Source: an uncultured Christensenella sp.
GTDB taxonomy: Bacteria; Bacillota; Clostridia; Christensenellales; Borkfalkiaceae
Direction: 5' to 3'
DNA: 64,000 nt
Assembly: GCA_910585785.1 (NCBI GenBank)
Contig: CAJUEV010000003.1
Span: 1 to 64,000 of the forward strand
Of this stretch, positions 31,256 through 40,296 are shown piece after piece. The notes below the pieces were generated by a model. That model made no database searches, was not told where the DNA came from, and worked only from the letters and a program-made list of their open reading frames with translations. The translations under genes and the position numbers were made by a program. Within the stretch, counting starts at the first letter, position 1, and each line of letters starts with the position of its first letter.

Positions 31256-34074
31256 TGAAAGAAGAAATTTTTGTAAAAGGCGCAAAAGAAAACAATTTAA
31301 AAAACGTTGACGTACGCATTCCAAGAAACACTCTTACTGTGTTTACGGGGCTTTCGGGCAGCGGAAAGTCCACGCTGGCTTTCGATACTATCTTTGCGGA
31401 AGGGCAAAGGCGGTATATAGAAAGTCTTTCTTCGTATGCCCGACAGTTTTTGGGGCAGATGGAAAAGCCCGACGTAGAACTTATCGACGGGCTGTCTCCG
31501 GCTATTTCAATCGACCAGAAGACGACGTCGCACAACCCGCGTTCGACGGTGGGAACGGTAACGGAAATTTACGACTATTTCCGTTTGCTTTTCGCGCGCG
31601 TGGGAATACCGCATTGCCCCAAGTGCGGCAGAGAAATACGCCGTCAGACTGTCGATGAAATTGCCGACAGAGTTATAGCGCTGCCCGCAGGCAGTAAAAT
31701 TCTTGTTGAAGCACCCGTGTTTCGTGGAAAAAAAGGAGCGTTTGAAAAGGAACTTGCTTCCTACAAAAAAAGCGGCTATGCAAGAGTTAAAATTGACGGC
31801 ATTGTTTACGACTTGCAGGAAGAAATACGGCTTGAAAAGAACATTCGCCATAATATTTACGTCGTAGTAGACAGGCTTGTAATAAAAGAAGGCGTTTTAA
31901 AACGCCTTACCGACAGTCTTGAAAACGCATTGCGCCTTGCCGACGGGCTTGTTATTATAGATTGCGACGGCAAAGAAGAAATGTATTCTTCAAATTACGC
32001 TTGTCCCGATTGCGGAATTTCAATCGAGGAGATAGAGCCCCGCTTGTTTTCATTCAATACGCCGTGGGGCGCCTGTCCCGAGTGCTCGGGGCTTGGATTT
32101 AAACAGACGGTAGACCCCGATTTGATTTGCCCCGATAAATCCAAAACGTTGAGGGAAGGGGCAATAAAAATAAGCGGTTGGAATCTGGATTCTTCTACAA
32201 TGACGCAGATGTATTTGACCGCGCTTGCAAAAGTTTATAACTTTTCGCTTGACGTGCCCGTAAGCGAACTGCCCGAAGGTATTTACAATATGCTTATGTA
32301 CGGCAACGGCGGCGAAAAAATTGAAATGAGTTACAGCGCGTACCATTTTACGGGCAGTTACGAAAAATCTTGGGAAGGCTTTGCCACTAATTTACAGCGG
32401 AGATATTCGCAGACCACTTCCGAAAGCGTAAAATGGGATATAGAGCGCTATATGCGCACTTGCGATTGCGACGTTTGTCACGGAAAAAGACTTAAAAAAG
32501 AGGCGCTTGCCGTCACCGTCGGCGGAAAAAATATCGCCGAAATTTGCGATATGGCAGTCGACGATTTAAAGGCGTTCAGCGATTTCGGATTTTTTAACGC
32601 TACCGAGCATATGATTGCGGACAGTATTATAAAAGAGATAGATAATCGCATAAGCTTTTTGCAGAACGTCGGGTTGGGCTATCTTACCTTGTCTCGCAGC
32701 GCGGCAACTCTTTCCGGCGGAGAAAGCCAGCGCATAAGACTTGCAACGCAGATAGGCAGCGCTCTTACGGGCGTTTTGTATATTCTGGACGAGCCGAGTA
32801 TAGGCTTGCACCAACGCGATAACGAAAAACTTTTAAAGTCGCTGTTGGGACTGCGCGATTTAGGCAATACGTTGATTGTCGTCGAACACGACGAAGATAC
32901 TATGCGCGCAGCGGATTATATTGTGGATATAGGTCCGAAGGCTGGCGTGCACGGCGGCGAAATAGTTGCAAGCGGCACTCTTAAAGATATAATGGACGAG
33001 CCGCGGTCGATAACGGGCGATTATCTTTCGGGCAGAAGAAAAATCGAAGTACCAAAAGTGCGCAGACAGCCCGACGAAAGGCGTTTTAAAATTTTCAATT
33101 GCAAACAAAACAACTTAAAAGGAATCGATTTGGAAATTCCCGTCGGCTTGATTACGGCGGTAACCGGTGTTTCGGGCAGCGGAAAATCCAGTTTTGTAAA
33201 CGAAATTGTTTATCCGTACCTTGCAAACAAACTTAACAACGCGCGCAAACTTCTGGGCAAGGCAGAGCGTTATGAAGGAATAGAGAATTTTGATAAAGTA
33301 ATTTCAATAGACCAGCAGCCTATCGGCAGAACGCCGCGCAGCAACCCCGCAACCTATACGGGCGTATTTACTATGATAAGAGATTTGTTTGCGGCTACGC
33401 CCGACGCAAAGGAAAGAGGTTATAAAAGCGGAAGATTTTCCTTTAACGTTGCAGGCGGGCGGTGCGAACATTGTCAGGGCGACGGAATTATACGCATAGA
33501 AATGCACTTCTTGCCCGATATTTACGTTCCTTGCGAAGTGTGTGGGGGAAAGAGATATAACAGAGAAACGCTTGAAGTAAAGTATAAAGGTAAATCCATT
33601 TCGGACGTTTTGGAAATGACGGTGGAAGAAGCGGCGGAGTTTTTCAAGCCGGTGTCATCCATACACAATAAAGTCCAAACGCTTTGCGACGTAGGGCTGG
33701 GATATATCAAACTCGGTCAAAGCGCAACCACTCTTTCAGGCGGTGAGGCGCAGCGCGTCAAACTTGCAACCGAACTTTCAAAACGCGGAACGGGAAAAAC
33801 TTTTTATATTCTTGACGAGCCCACTACGGGATTACACAGTTACGACGTTTCAAAATTAATCGAAATAATTACAAGGCTGCGAAGCGGAGGCAATACCGTA
33901 CTTGTTATAGAGCATAATCTTGACGTAATAAAATGCGCCGACTGGATTATAGATTTGGGTCCCGAAGGAGGCGATAAAGGCGGTATGTTGGTTGCCGCAG
34001 GTACGCCGGAGGAGGTTGCAAACGTTGAAAACAGTTATACGGGGCAGTTCCTTAAAAAGATATTGAATAGTTAA
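31255..34074 (+). CDS. uvrA: Excinuclease ABC subunit A
   Basis: This 939-residue damage-sensing ABC ATPase of nucleotide excision repair has two nucleotide-binding sites: Walker A GLSGSGKST with signature LSGGESQRI, and GVSGSGKSS with signature LSGGEAQRV. Zinc modules are seen as CPKC, CPDC-CPEC and CEHC-CEVC pairs, and ILDEPSIGLHQRDN and ILDEPTTGLHSYD are the Walker B regions. Length is canonical. The gene overlaps uvrB at TAATG and ends before a strong terminator. Confidence 0.98.
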   Translation: MKEEIFVKGAKENNLKNVDVRIPRNTLTVFTGLSGSGKSTLAFDTIFAEGQRRYIESLSSYARQFLGQMEKPDVELIDGLSPAISIDQKTTSHNPRSTVGTVTEIYDYFRLLFARVGIPHCPKCGREIRRQTVDEIADRVIALPAGSKILVEAPVFRGKKGAFEKELASYKKSGYARVKIDGIVYDLQEEIRLEKNIRHNIYVVVDRLVIKEGVLKRLTDSLENALRLADGLVIIDCDGKEEMYSSNYACPDCGISIEEIEPRLFSFNTPWGACPECSGLGFKQTVDPDLICPDKSKTLREGAIKISGWNLDSSTMTQMYLTALAKVYNFSLDVPVSELPEGIYNMLMYGNGGEKIEMSYSAYHFTGSYEKSWEGFATNLQRRYSQTTSESVKWDIERYMRTCDCDVCHGKRLKKEALAVTVGGKNIAEICDMAVDDLKAFSDFGFFNATEHMIADSIIKEIDNRISFLQNVGLGYLTLSRSAATLSGGESQRIRLATQIGSALTGVLYILDEPSIGLHQRDNEKLLKSLLGLRDLGNTLIVVEHDEDTMRAADYIVDIGPKAGVHGGEIVASGTLKDIMDEPRSITGDYLSGRRKIEVPKVRRQPDERRFKIFNCKQNNLKGIDLEIPVGLITAVTGVSGSGKSSFVNEIVYPYLANKLNNARKLLGKAERYEGIENFDKVISIDQQPIGRTPRSNPATYTGVFTMIRDLFAATPDAKERGYKSGRFSFNVAGGRCEHCQGDGIIRIEMHFLPDIYVPCEVCGGKRYNRETLEVKYKGKSISDVLEMTVEEAAEFFKPVSSIHNKVQTLCDVGLGYIKLGQSATTLSGGEAQRVKLATELSKRGTGKTFYILDEPTTGLHSYDVSKLIEIITRLRSGGNTVLVIEHNLDVIKCADWIIDLGPEGGDKGGMLVAAGTPEEVANVENSYTGQFLKKILNS

Positions 34075-34083
34075 AATTTATGT

Positions 34084-34110
34084 AAAAACGGCTGAATAAG
34101 CCGTTTTTTT
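34084..34110 (+). terminator. Terminator of uvrBA
   Basis: A 10-bp stem (34084-34093 with 34099-34108) with a 5-base loop runs into a T7 tract. Confidence 0.88.
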
Positions 34111-34184
34111 GTTTATTTTTAATAATTGCAAAGTACTACGCCACACATAATCACTAAAAATTGCCACTGAACATACTTTGTAGT

Positions 34185-34697
34185 ATGCCAAAACCTATAT
34201 GTGTAGATTTGCCTTATCCTACTACGGAAGACGTCTGCGCGGACGCGTATAGCCTGAGAATTATTTCTCCCGCTTACGCTTCGCCCGAAAGCGAACTGAA
34301 TGCAATTTTGCAGTACATATACCACTCGTTTAACTTTGAAAGAAAGGGATATAAAGAAATAGCGGATTCATTGGTGGGAATAGCCTTGACCGAAATGCAC
34401 CACCTTGATATTCTCGGCTCGCTTATTCTTGCGCTCGGCGCGCCGCCCGTCTACGCGCAGTATCCGGCGACGGGATTCAATTTTTATTCGGCAAAATACG
34501 TTGCGTATTCTCGCACGCTTGAAAATATGCTTGAAGACGATATAATCGGCGAAAGGCACGCGATAGCCGGATATGAAAAAATGCTTAAATGTCTTAAAAA
34601 CGAACAGGTGAAAGCGATTGTTGCGCGCATAGTTCTTGATGAAAAACTTCATCTGCAAACGTTGGAAACTATATTGAAAAACTTTAAAGGTTGTTGA
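34185..34697 (+). CDS. Ferritin-like domain protein
   Basis: This 170-residue, mainly helical protein has paired Glu and His residues in four-helix-bundle positions: a helix ending EIADSLVGIALTEMHHLDILGSLILALG (E..H), DDIIGERHAIAGYEKML and VLDEKLHLQTLETIL. These ExxH motifs indicate a di-metal ferritin-like, rubrerythrin- or manganese-catalase-like site; no rubredoxin cysteines are present. The substrate is unknown. The start ATG 34185 lies in the inverted repeat CATAC/GTATG. No Shine-Dalgarno is evident. Its stop overlaps the -35 of the next promoter. Confidence 0.7.
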   Translation: MPKPICVDLPYPTTEDVCADAYSLRIISPAYASPESELNAILQYIYHSFNFERKGYKEIADSLVGIALTEMHHLDILGSLILALGAPPVYAQYPATGFNFYSAKYVAYSRTLENMLEDDIIGERHAIAGYEKMLKCLKNEQVKAIVARIVLDEKLHLQTLETILKNFKGC

Positions 34698-34722
34698 CAC
34701 TTCCGCGCGTTTATTATAAAAT
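34694..34722 (+). promoter_or_regulatory. Sigma-A promoter of the flavoprotein pair
   Basis: TTGACA (34694-34699, overlapping the previous stop codon), 17 bases and TAAAAT (34717-34722). GAGG at 34729-34732 serves ATG 34740. Confidence 0.75.
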
Positions 34723-34739
34723 AACCGTGAGGTCGTTTT

Positions 34740-35927
34740 ATGAGCGCGAATGTTTACGACGTAATAATTATCGGCGGCGGCGCGGCAGGGCTTGCGTGTG
34801 CCGTCGGTTTGTTTAACGGCGGAAAAAAGTTAAAAATAAAAATTATAGAGGCGGGTGAGCGCTTCGGCAAAAAACTTGCCGCAACGGGCAACGGGCAGGG
34901 CAATATTTCCAACACGGAAATGACTGCAAACCGTTTCCACGGCGGCAATACGGCGCTTGTCGAAAAAATTGCCTGTGCGGACGTTTATGCCGGCGCAAAA
35001 CTTTTCGGTTGCCTGTTTACTGCCGATGAAAAAGGCAGAATTTATCCTGCGGGCAAACAGGCTTCCTCGTTGACGGACAGCCTTCTTAATACTTTAAATG
35101 GTTTTGACGGCGATTGCCTTGCAAACGGCGAAAAAGTTTTAAAAATCAATAAAAATGATAACGGTTTTTCAATCCAAACCGATAAGGGCGCGTACAATTG
35201 CAAATGTGCGGTGCTGTGCACGGGCGGCAAAGCGCAAAAACAATTCAAAACGGACGGTTCGGCATATGCTCTTGCCACAAATTTGGGGCATACGCTAACT
35301 CCGCTTTATCCGTCAATCGTGCAGTTGAAAACAGATACCGTGCATATAAAGACGTTGAAAGGAATACGCGTCGATTGCAGCGTTTCGGCTGTATGCGAAG
35401 GGAAAGTTTTATTTTGCAGCCGCGGCGACGTAATTTTTACCGAGTACGGCGTTTCGGGCAACGCCGTTTTTTCCGTTTCTTCTTATGTTGCGGACAAGCA
35501 TAACGTAAAACTGAAAATAGAGTTTTTGCCTGATTTTTCAGAAAAAGAGGTGGAAGAAAGCGTTGCTTCGGCAATAAAAAGCGGACGCCAAACGGAAGAA
35601 TTGCTTTCGGGCAGTCTGCATAATCAGATAGGCAGGGCGGTTATAAAGCGCGCGGCTTCAACTTTCGCAAAAGATATTGCGCGCGCGGTAAAAAATTTTA
35701 CGCTGGACGTCACGGGAACGCTTGGCTTTGATTACGCTCAGGTAACCAAAGGCGGTATAAATATGACGGAGATTACCGACGAATTAGAGAGCAAAATCGT
35801 CAAAAACCTATTTTTTGCGGGTGAAATTTTAGACGTGGACGGAGATTGCGGCGGATATAATCTGCAATGGGCGTTTACAAGCGGGCTTGCCGCGGCGGAA
35901 AGCATTTTAAAACGGGTCGGCATATGA
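34740..35927 (+). CDS. HI0933/BaiN-type NAD(P)/FAD-dependent oxidoreductase
   Basis: This 395-residue flavoprotein has an N-terminal Rossmann dinucleotide fold (VIIIGGGAAGLACAVGLF), then ERFGKKLAATGNGQGNISN, the HI0933-family hallmark. A second FAD contact is CAVLCTGGKAQ. The C-terminal GGYNLQWAFTSGLAAAESI is the typical flavin-binding closing motif. Reductases of this family act on varied small molecules; the substrate is unknown. The next flavoprotein gene overlaps by 4 bases (ATGA), indicating coupling. Confidence 0.92.
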   Translation: MSANVYDVIIIGGGAAGLACAVGLFNGGKKLKIKIIEAGERFGKKLAATGNGQGNISNTEMTANRFHGGNTALVEKIACADVYAGAKLFGCLFTADEKGRIYPAGKQASSLTDSLLNTLNGFDGDCLANGEKVLKINKNDNGFSIQTDKGAYNCKCAVLCTGGKAQKQFKTDGSAYALATNLGHTLTPLYPSIVQLKTDTVHIKTLKGIRVDCSVSAVCEGKVLFCSRGDVIFTEYGVSGNAVFSVSSYVADKHNVKLKIEFLPDFSEKEVEESVASAIKSGRQTEELLSGSLHNQIGRAVIKRAASTFAKDIARAVKNFTLDVTGTLGFDYAQVTKGGINMTEITDELESKIVKNLFFAGEILDVDGDCGGYNLQWAFTSGLAAAESILKRVGI

Positions 35928-37462
35928 TAAAACGCCTTGATAACGTAAAACTTAATATAACCGACAGCGAAAGCAAATTGCTTGAAGTCGCCCGCAAAAA
36001 TTTAAAAGGCGAAGTAAAATATTTTAAAATCCTCAAAAAATCGTTGGACGCGCGTGATAAAAACAATCTTAAATGGGTTTATTCTGTGGCTTGTTCCTCC
36101 GATTGCGAAAGCGATGAAGTTCAGAAATTTGAAAAAATAAAAAACCCGCCGAAAGTTATAATAATAGGCAGCGGACCCGCGGGGTTGTTTTGCGCTTTGC
36201 GCTTGATTGAACACGGCATTCGCCCTATTATAGTCGAGCGGGGAGAAAGCGTTGAAAACCGCGTAAAAACCACGCAAAAATTTTTTGACGGCGGTGCTTT
36301 GGACGTAAATTCAAACATTCAGTTCGGCGAGGGTGGCGCGGGTACTTTCTCGGACGGAAAACTCAATACGCAAACGCACGACGGGCTGAACCGCGATGTT
36401 TTAAAAATTTTTCACCGTTTTGGCGCCCCGCAGGAAATTTTATATCTGAACAAGCCGCATATCGGCAGCGACAATCTTTATTCAATTCTTTCTTCCGTCA
36501 GAAAGCACGTAATAGAAAACGGCGGAGAATACCTTTTTAATACGTTATTTTGCGGATTTATAGAAAAGGACGGCAAAATAAAGTCCGTATTGCTTAAAAA
36601 CGTAAAAACGGGCGAGCAAACCGAAATGTCTGCCGAGTGTGTTGTCGCTGCGCTTGGGCATTCTTCGCGAGATACGTTCGGTATGCTCAACGCAAGTAAA
36701 ATTGCGATGGAACCGCGCGATTTTGCGATAGGGGTGCGTATAGAGCACCTTGCCGAAAGTATAGGCTTTGCTCAGTACGGCAAAAATTTCCGACTGTTGC
36801 CGACCGCGGATTACAAACTTGTCTCTCACGCGCACGAGCGCACGGTTTTCACTTTTTGTATGTGTCCGGGAGGCGTGGTAATTCCCGCCGCAAGCGAAGA
36901 AGGCGGTGTGGTAGTCAACGGAATGAGTTTATACGCCAGAAAAGGCATAAACTCAAATTCTGCGCTTATGGTTCAGATGAAAAAATCTGACTTCGGTGAA
37001 GGATTGTTTGACGGTATGAATTTTCAGCGCGAAATAGAGCGTAAAGCCTTTCTTTGCGGAGGAAAGAATTATAAAGCGCCCGTTCAGACGTACGGTGATT
37101 TTGCAAAAGACAAAGTATCTTCATCTTTCGGAGATGTCAAGCCGACGTACGCAGCCGGTACCGCGTTTGCGCCGCTTGGTGAAATTCTACCAAAAATCGC
37201 AGTAGACGCGCTTAAAGTCGCAATTCAGGATATGGACGGAAAATTGCGCGGCTTTGCTTCGCCCTCGGCTTTGCTTACGGGCGTGGAAACGCGTTTTTCT
37301 TCACCTGTAAAAATTTTGCGCAATGAAAACGGAGAAAGCGTTTCATTAAAGGGGTTTTACCCTTGCGGAGAGGGCAGCGGTTATTCGGGAGGAATAACAA
37401 GCAGCGCGGCGGACGGGTTGGGCGTTGCGGAAAAAATTTTTAATAATATCAAAAATCATTAA
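35924..37462 (+). CDS. FAD-dependent dehydrogenase (COG2509-like)
   Basis: This 512-residue flavoprotein has an N-terminal region of about 75 residues (LNITDSESKLLEVARKNL onward), then a Rossmann motif VIIIGSGPAGLFCALRL and IIVERGESVENRV, followed by the family-typical FGEGGAGTFSDGKLNT segment. The C-terminal part ends YPCGEGSGYSGGITSSAADGLGVAE. Matches uncharacterised FAD-dependent dehydrogenases common in Firmicutes. It overlaps the upstream HI0933-type gene. ATG 35924 lies at the overlap; a longer frame into the previous gene is unlikely. Confidence 0.88.
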   Translation: MIKRLDNVKLNITDSESKLLEVARKNLKGEVKYFKILKKSLDARDKNNLKWVYSVACSSDCESDEVQKFEKIKNPPKVIIIGSGPAGLFCALRLIEHGIRPIIVERGESVENRVKTTQKFFDGGALDVNSNIQFGEGGAGTFSDGKLNTQTHDGLNRDVLKIFHRFGAPQEILYLNKPHIGSDNLYSILSSVRKHVIENGGEYLFNTLFCGFIEKDGKIKSVLLKNVKTGEQTEMSAECVVAALGHSSRDTFGMLNASKIAMEPRDFAIGVRIEHLAESIGFAQYGKNFRLLPTADYKLVSHAHERTVFTFCMCPGGVVIPAASEEGGVVVNGMSLYARKGINSNSALMVQMKKSDFGEGLFDGMNFQREIERKAFLCGGKNYKAPVQTYGDFAKDKVSSSFGDVKPTYAAGTAFAPLGEILPKIAVDALKVAIQDMDGKLRGFASPSALLTGVETRFSSPVKILRNENGESVSLKGFYPCGEGSGYSGGITSSAADGLGVAEKIFNNIKNH

Positions 37463-37547
37463 ATTTTCATATTATTAACACAATAGGATTGTATAATAGA
37501 CCCGTAATCAACTGACACACACTCAACTTTTTTTCATATTCTCTCTG

Positions 37548-37580
37548 AGACCGCCGCGGCTTTGTAAGCCGCGGCGGTCT
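37548..37580. terminator. 15-bp hairpin, probable terminator
   Basis: A perfect 15-bp GC-rich stem (37548-37562 with 37566-37580) closes a 3-base loop. Neither side has a real T-run. It lies between the rightward flavoprotein operon and the leftward pyruvate kinase terminator. Confidence 0.6.
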
Positions 37581-37641
37581 TACTTATTTAAAATATTTTA
37601 ATATCTTTAAACAAAATCGAGAGATTAATGTGTTTAAGGCA

Positions 37642-37674
37642 CAAAAAAACGCCCTGCGAAACACTTCGCAGGGC
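37642..37674 (-). terminator. Terminator of pyruvate kinase
   Basis: On the minus strand a 10-bp stem (37674-37665 with 37660-37651) is followed by a T7 tract (A-run 37643-37649 on the plus strand), 20 bases after the pyk stop. Confidence 0.85.
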
Positions 37675-37696
37675 AAGTCTGTTTTATTTATTATAT

Positions 37697-39115
37697 TTAA
37701 ACGGTTTCAACGTTTATAAGATTGCTGTTTCCGCTTTTGCCGTTGGGCGTTCCTCCCGTCAAAACAATCTTGTCGCCTTTTTTAATCATACCGCTGTCCA
37801 TTGCCGCACGTTTTGCATAGTGGAACAGTACGTCAACCGAGTAAAATTCCTCGCTCATAACGGGAGTAACTCCCCAGCTTAACGCAAGTTTTCTGTAAGC
37901 GCGCTCGTCCGTCGTCATACCTATTATGTCAATCATCGGGCGGAAGCGAGATACGGTTTTGGCGGTGTCGCCCGTTCTTGTGCAAACTACAATCACTTTT
38001 GCGCCTATGTCGTGCGCAAGAGTGCAGGCGGAGTGGGAAAGCGCTTCCGAAAGTTTGGTTATTTTATATTCGCTGTCGTCAATGTACGCAATGTAGTTGG
38101 TGTTTTTTTCCGCCTGAACCGCTATTTTAGACATCGCTTTAACCGCTTCCACCGGGTATGCGCCCGCAGCGGTTTCACCCGAAAGCATAATTGCGGACGA
38201 GCCGTCGTAAACGGCGTTTGCCACGTCTGAAATTTCCGCTCGGGTAGGGCGGGGTTGCTTAATCATAGATTCCAGCATTTCCGTGGCGGTTATGCTGCGT
38301 TTGCCGCAAATTCTGCAAGCGTTTATAATCTTTTTCTGAATGCTGGGCAGTTCTTCGAAGGGCACTTCCACGCCCAAATCGCCGCGCGCTACCATAATTC
38401 CGTCACTCGCCTTTAAAATGGAGTCAAGGTTGTTTACGCCTGCGCGGTTTTCTATTTTTGCAATAATTTCTATTTCGCCGTCGGGCGAGCCGCATTTTCT
38501 AAGCCAGGCTCTTATGTCGTTTATATCCTGCGCCTTCGAAACAAAGGAAGCGGCTATGTAATCGACGCCCTGTTCCACGCCGAATTTCAAGTCAGATTTA
38601 TCCTGCTCGGAAAGGTATTCCATTTCAAGCTGTTTATCGGGGAAAAACATACTTTTTCTGTTTGAAAGTTCGCCGCCGACTAGCGTTTTGCATATAACGT
38701 TGGGTTTTTCTACTTTTTCCACTTCAAAAATCATCAACCCGTTGTTCAGCAATATTTTATCGCCGGGGAACATCTGCTCGCAAATGCCTTTAAACGAAAC
38801 GGAAACGCGGGTTTCGTCGCCCTCTACGTTGTCCGTAGTAAATATAAATTTATCCCCGTCTTTAAGGCGGATTTTGCCGTTTGCAAACGTTTTAATTCTG
38901 AATTCGGGTCCCTTGGTGTCCAAAATAATGGGCAAAGGCACTTTTTTGCGGTCTCTTACTTTTTTTATAATGGCAATTTTGGCTGCGTGTTCTTCGTGCG
39001 TCCCGTGAGAAAAGTTTAACCTCGCAACGTTCATACCCGCGTCAATTAAGTCGGAAATAACCTGTTCGTTTTCGCTTGCGGGACCGAGGGTGCATATAAT
39101 TTTTGTCTTTTTCAA
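37697..39115 (-). CDS. pyk: Pyruvate kinase
   Basis: This 472-residue enzyme makes pyruvate and ATP from PEP and ADP. Motifs: MKKTKIICTLGPAS, VARLNFSHGTHEEH, ILDTKGPEFR, the catalytic lysine in EIIAKIENRAG, MVARGDLGVEVP, ITATEMLESM (usually TQML), PTRAEISDVANAVYDGSSAIMLSGETA (usually GSDA) and a C-terminal allosteric domain. It lacks the extra PEP-utiliser C-terminal domain found in Bacillus. The start codon is TTG at 39115, with GGAGG 10 bases upstream. The promoter is at 39154-39182. Confidence 0.95.
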   Translation of the reverse strand: MKKTKIICTLGPASENEQVISDLIDAGMNVARLNFSHGTHEEHAAKIAIIKKVRDRKKVPLPIILDTKGPEFRIKTFANGKIRLKDGDKFIFTTDNVEGDETRVSVSFKGICEQMFPGDKILLNNGLMIFEVEKVEKPNVICKTLVGGELSNRKSMFFPDKQLEMEYLSEQDKSDLKFGVEQGVDYIAASFVSKAQDINDIRAWLRKCGSPDGEIEIIAKIENRAGVNNLDSILKASDGIMVARGDLGVEVPFEELPSIQKKIINACRICGKRSITATEMLESMIKQPRPTRAEISDVANAVYDGSSAIMLSGETAAGAYPVEAVKAMSKIAVQAEKNTNYIAYIDDSEYKITKLSEALSHSACTLAHDIGAKVIVVCTRTGDTAKTVSRFRPMIDIIGMTTDERAYRKLALSWGVTPVMSEEFYSVDVLFHYAKRAAMDSGMIKKGDKIVLTGGTPNGKSGNSNLINVETV

Positions 39116-39153
39116 TTGTTTCTAGCCTCCGAAAAAATTCTCGTTCATTTTAC

Positions 39154-39182
39154 ATTTTAAAATAATTCGTGACAAAAATCAA
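39154..39182 (-). promoter_or_regulatory. Sigma-A promoter of pyk
   Basis: On the minus strand TTGATT (39182-39177), 17 bases and TAAAAT (39159-39154). The leader is about 32 bases and carries GGAGG. Confidence 0.72.
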
Positions 39183-39242
39183 CAACATAAAGCCAAATTG
39201 CTTGCGCAAATTTGTAAAAGAGTGTTAAAATATTTTTGATTT

Positions 39243-39589
39243 GAGTTAATCATACGGTCGCGGGCTGTGAAAACAGCGTGAGGAAAGTCCGAGCATCGCA
39301 GGGCAAGGGTGCCTGTTAACGGCAGGAGAAGGCGACTTCAAGGAAAGTGAACAGAAATATACCGCGGAATTTTTCCGTAAGGTTGGAATGGCGAGGTAAG
39401 AGCTCACCGTCCCTTTGGCAACAAAGGGAGCCAATTAAACCCCACCCGATGCAAGATTGGGCTATCGGCTTGCTTTAATGCAAAAGGCTGCCCGTCTGCC
39501 GACAGCCGTAAATATCGCTTGAACTTGCAGGCGACTGCAAGATTAGATAGATGACCGTACAAGACAGAACTCGGCTTACGATTAAACTC
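39243..39589 (+). ncRNA. rnpB: RNase P RNA, type A
   Basis: The catalytic RNA of RNase P matures tRNA 5' ends. The universal P4 strands are present: GAGGAAAGTCC near the 5' end (39281-39291) and ACAGAACTCGGCTTA near the 3' end. GAGTTAATC at 39243 pairs with GATTAAACTC at 39580-39589 to form P1. GGTAAGAGCTCACC and the overall length (about 347 bases) fit the ancestral type A. A TTGCGC-18-TAAAAT promoter with TG extension lies just upstream. Ends are set by P1 and could be off by a few bases. Confidence 0.95.
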
Positions 39590-39602
39590 AAATTTATTTT
39601 AT

Positions 39603-39642
39603 AAGCGCCGTTGCGTAAATCCGCCGCGGCGCTTTTCTTTTT
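39603..39642 (+). terminator. Terminator of rnpB
   Basis: An 8-bp stem AAGCGCCG/CGGCGCTT (39603-39610 with 39627-39634) is followed by T-rich sequence. Confidence 0.78.
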
Positions 39643-39660
39643 AAAATATTATTAAAATTA

Positions 39661-39701
39661 TTGACAAACGAACAATTTAATGATAAAATAACAATTGTTA
39701 T
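39661..39701 (+). promoter_or_regulatory. Promoter and candidate TetR operator
   Basis: TTGACA (39661-39666), 17 bases and TAAAAT (39684-39689). The perfect 14-bp palindrome ATAACAATTGTTAT (39688-39701) starts inside the -10 and covers the expected start of transcription, typical for an autoregulated TetR operator. Confidence 0.72.
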
Positions 39702-39732
39702 TGATAATGCTTGTTATTTAATGGAGTGGAAC

Positions 39733-40296
39733 GTGCCTGCAAAAAAACAAATAACAAAAGAAAAAATTTTAAATACGGCTGTTAAAATAGTGTGTCAAAG
39801 CGGTATAGACGCTTTGAATACGCGCACGCTGGCGTGCGCGTGCAAATGCTCTACCCAGCCAATTTATCTTTCGTTTAAAGGCATAAACGAGTTGCTTGCG
39901 GAAGTTGCCGGCGAAGCGCTTAAAATTTTTAACCGTTATATAGAAGACGAGATAAAACGGGGAAAATATCCCGAATATAAAGCGGTTGGAATGGGTTATA
40001 TTCGTTTTGCTAAGGAAGAAAAGCACCTTTTCAAATACTTGCTTATGAACGACGGTATGCACAAAACTGGAAAAGAGATGGACAGTTTCGATAATTCCGT
40101 TTTTATGATAATGAAAAATTTCGGGCTTTATAAAACCGACGCGGAAAAACTTCATTTGCAAATGTGGGTATTTGTGCACGGCGTCGCAAGTATGTATGCA
40201 ACCGACTATATGGACTGGGACGAAGAATCCGTAAGCCAGCTTGTAAGCAGCGCTTACCGCGGCTTTATGGCGGACATAAAAGGAGAAAATAAATGA
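39733..40296 (+). CDS. TetR/AcrR family transcriptional regulator
   Basis: This 187-residue repressor has a TetR-type HTH in its first 50 residues (ITKEKILNTAVKIVCQSGIDALNTRTLACACKCSTQPIYLSFKG, read in pieces), where PIYLSF replaces the typical SLYYHF. The C-terminal helical domain senses ligand. GTG 39733, six bases after GGAG, is the preferred start; ATG 39721 is possible. It overlaps the ABC ATPase gene by 4 bases and probably represses this operon through the palindrome over its promoter. The ligand is unknown. Confidence 0.88.
   Translation: MPAKKQITKEKILNTAVKIVCQSGIDALNTRTLACACKCSTQPIYLSFKGINELLAEVAGEALKIFNRYIEDEIKRGKYPEYKAVGMGYIRFAKEEKHLFKYLLMNDGMHKTGKEMDSFDNSVFMIMKNFGLYKTDAEKLHLQMWVFVHGVASMYATDYMDWDEESVSQLVSSAYRGFMADIKGENK

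Noticed and set aside
39246..39434. Minus-strand frame of 62 residues
   Set aside because: It lies inside the RNase P RNA gene; the DNA is explained by conserved RNA structure.
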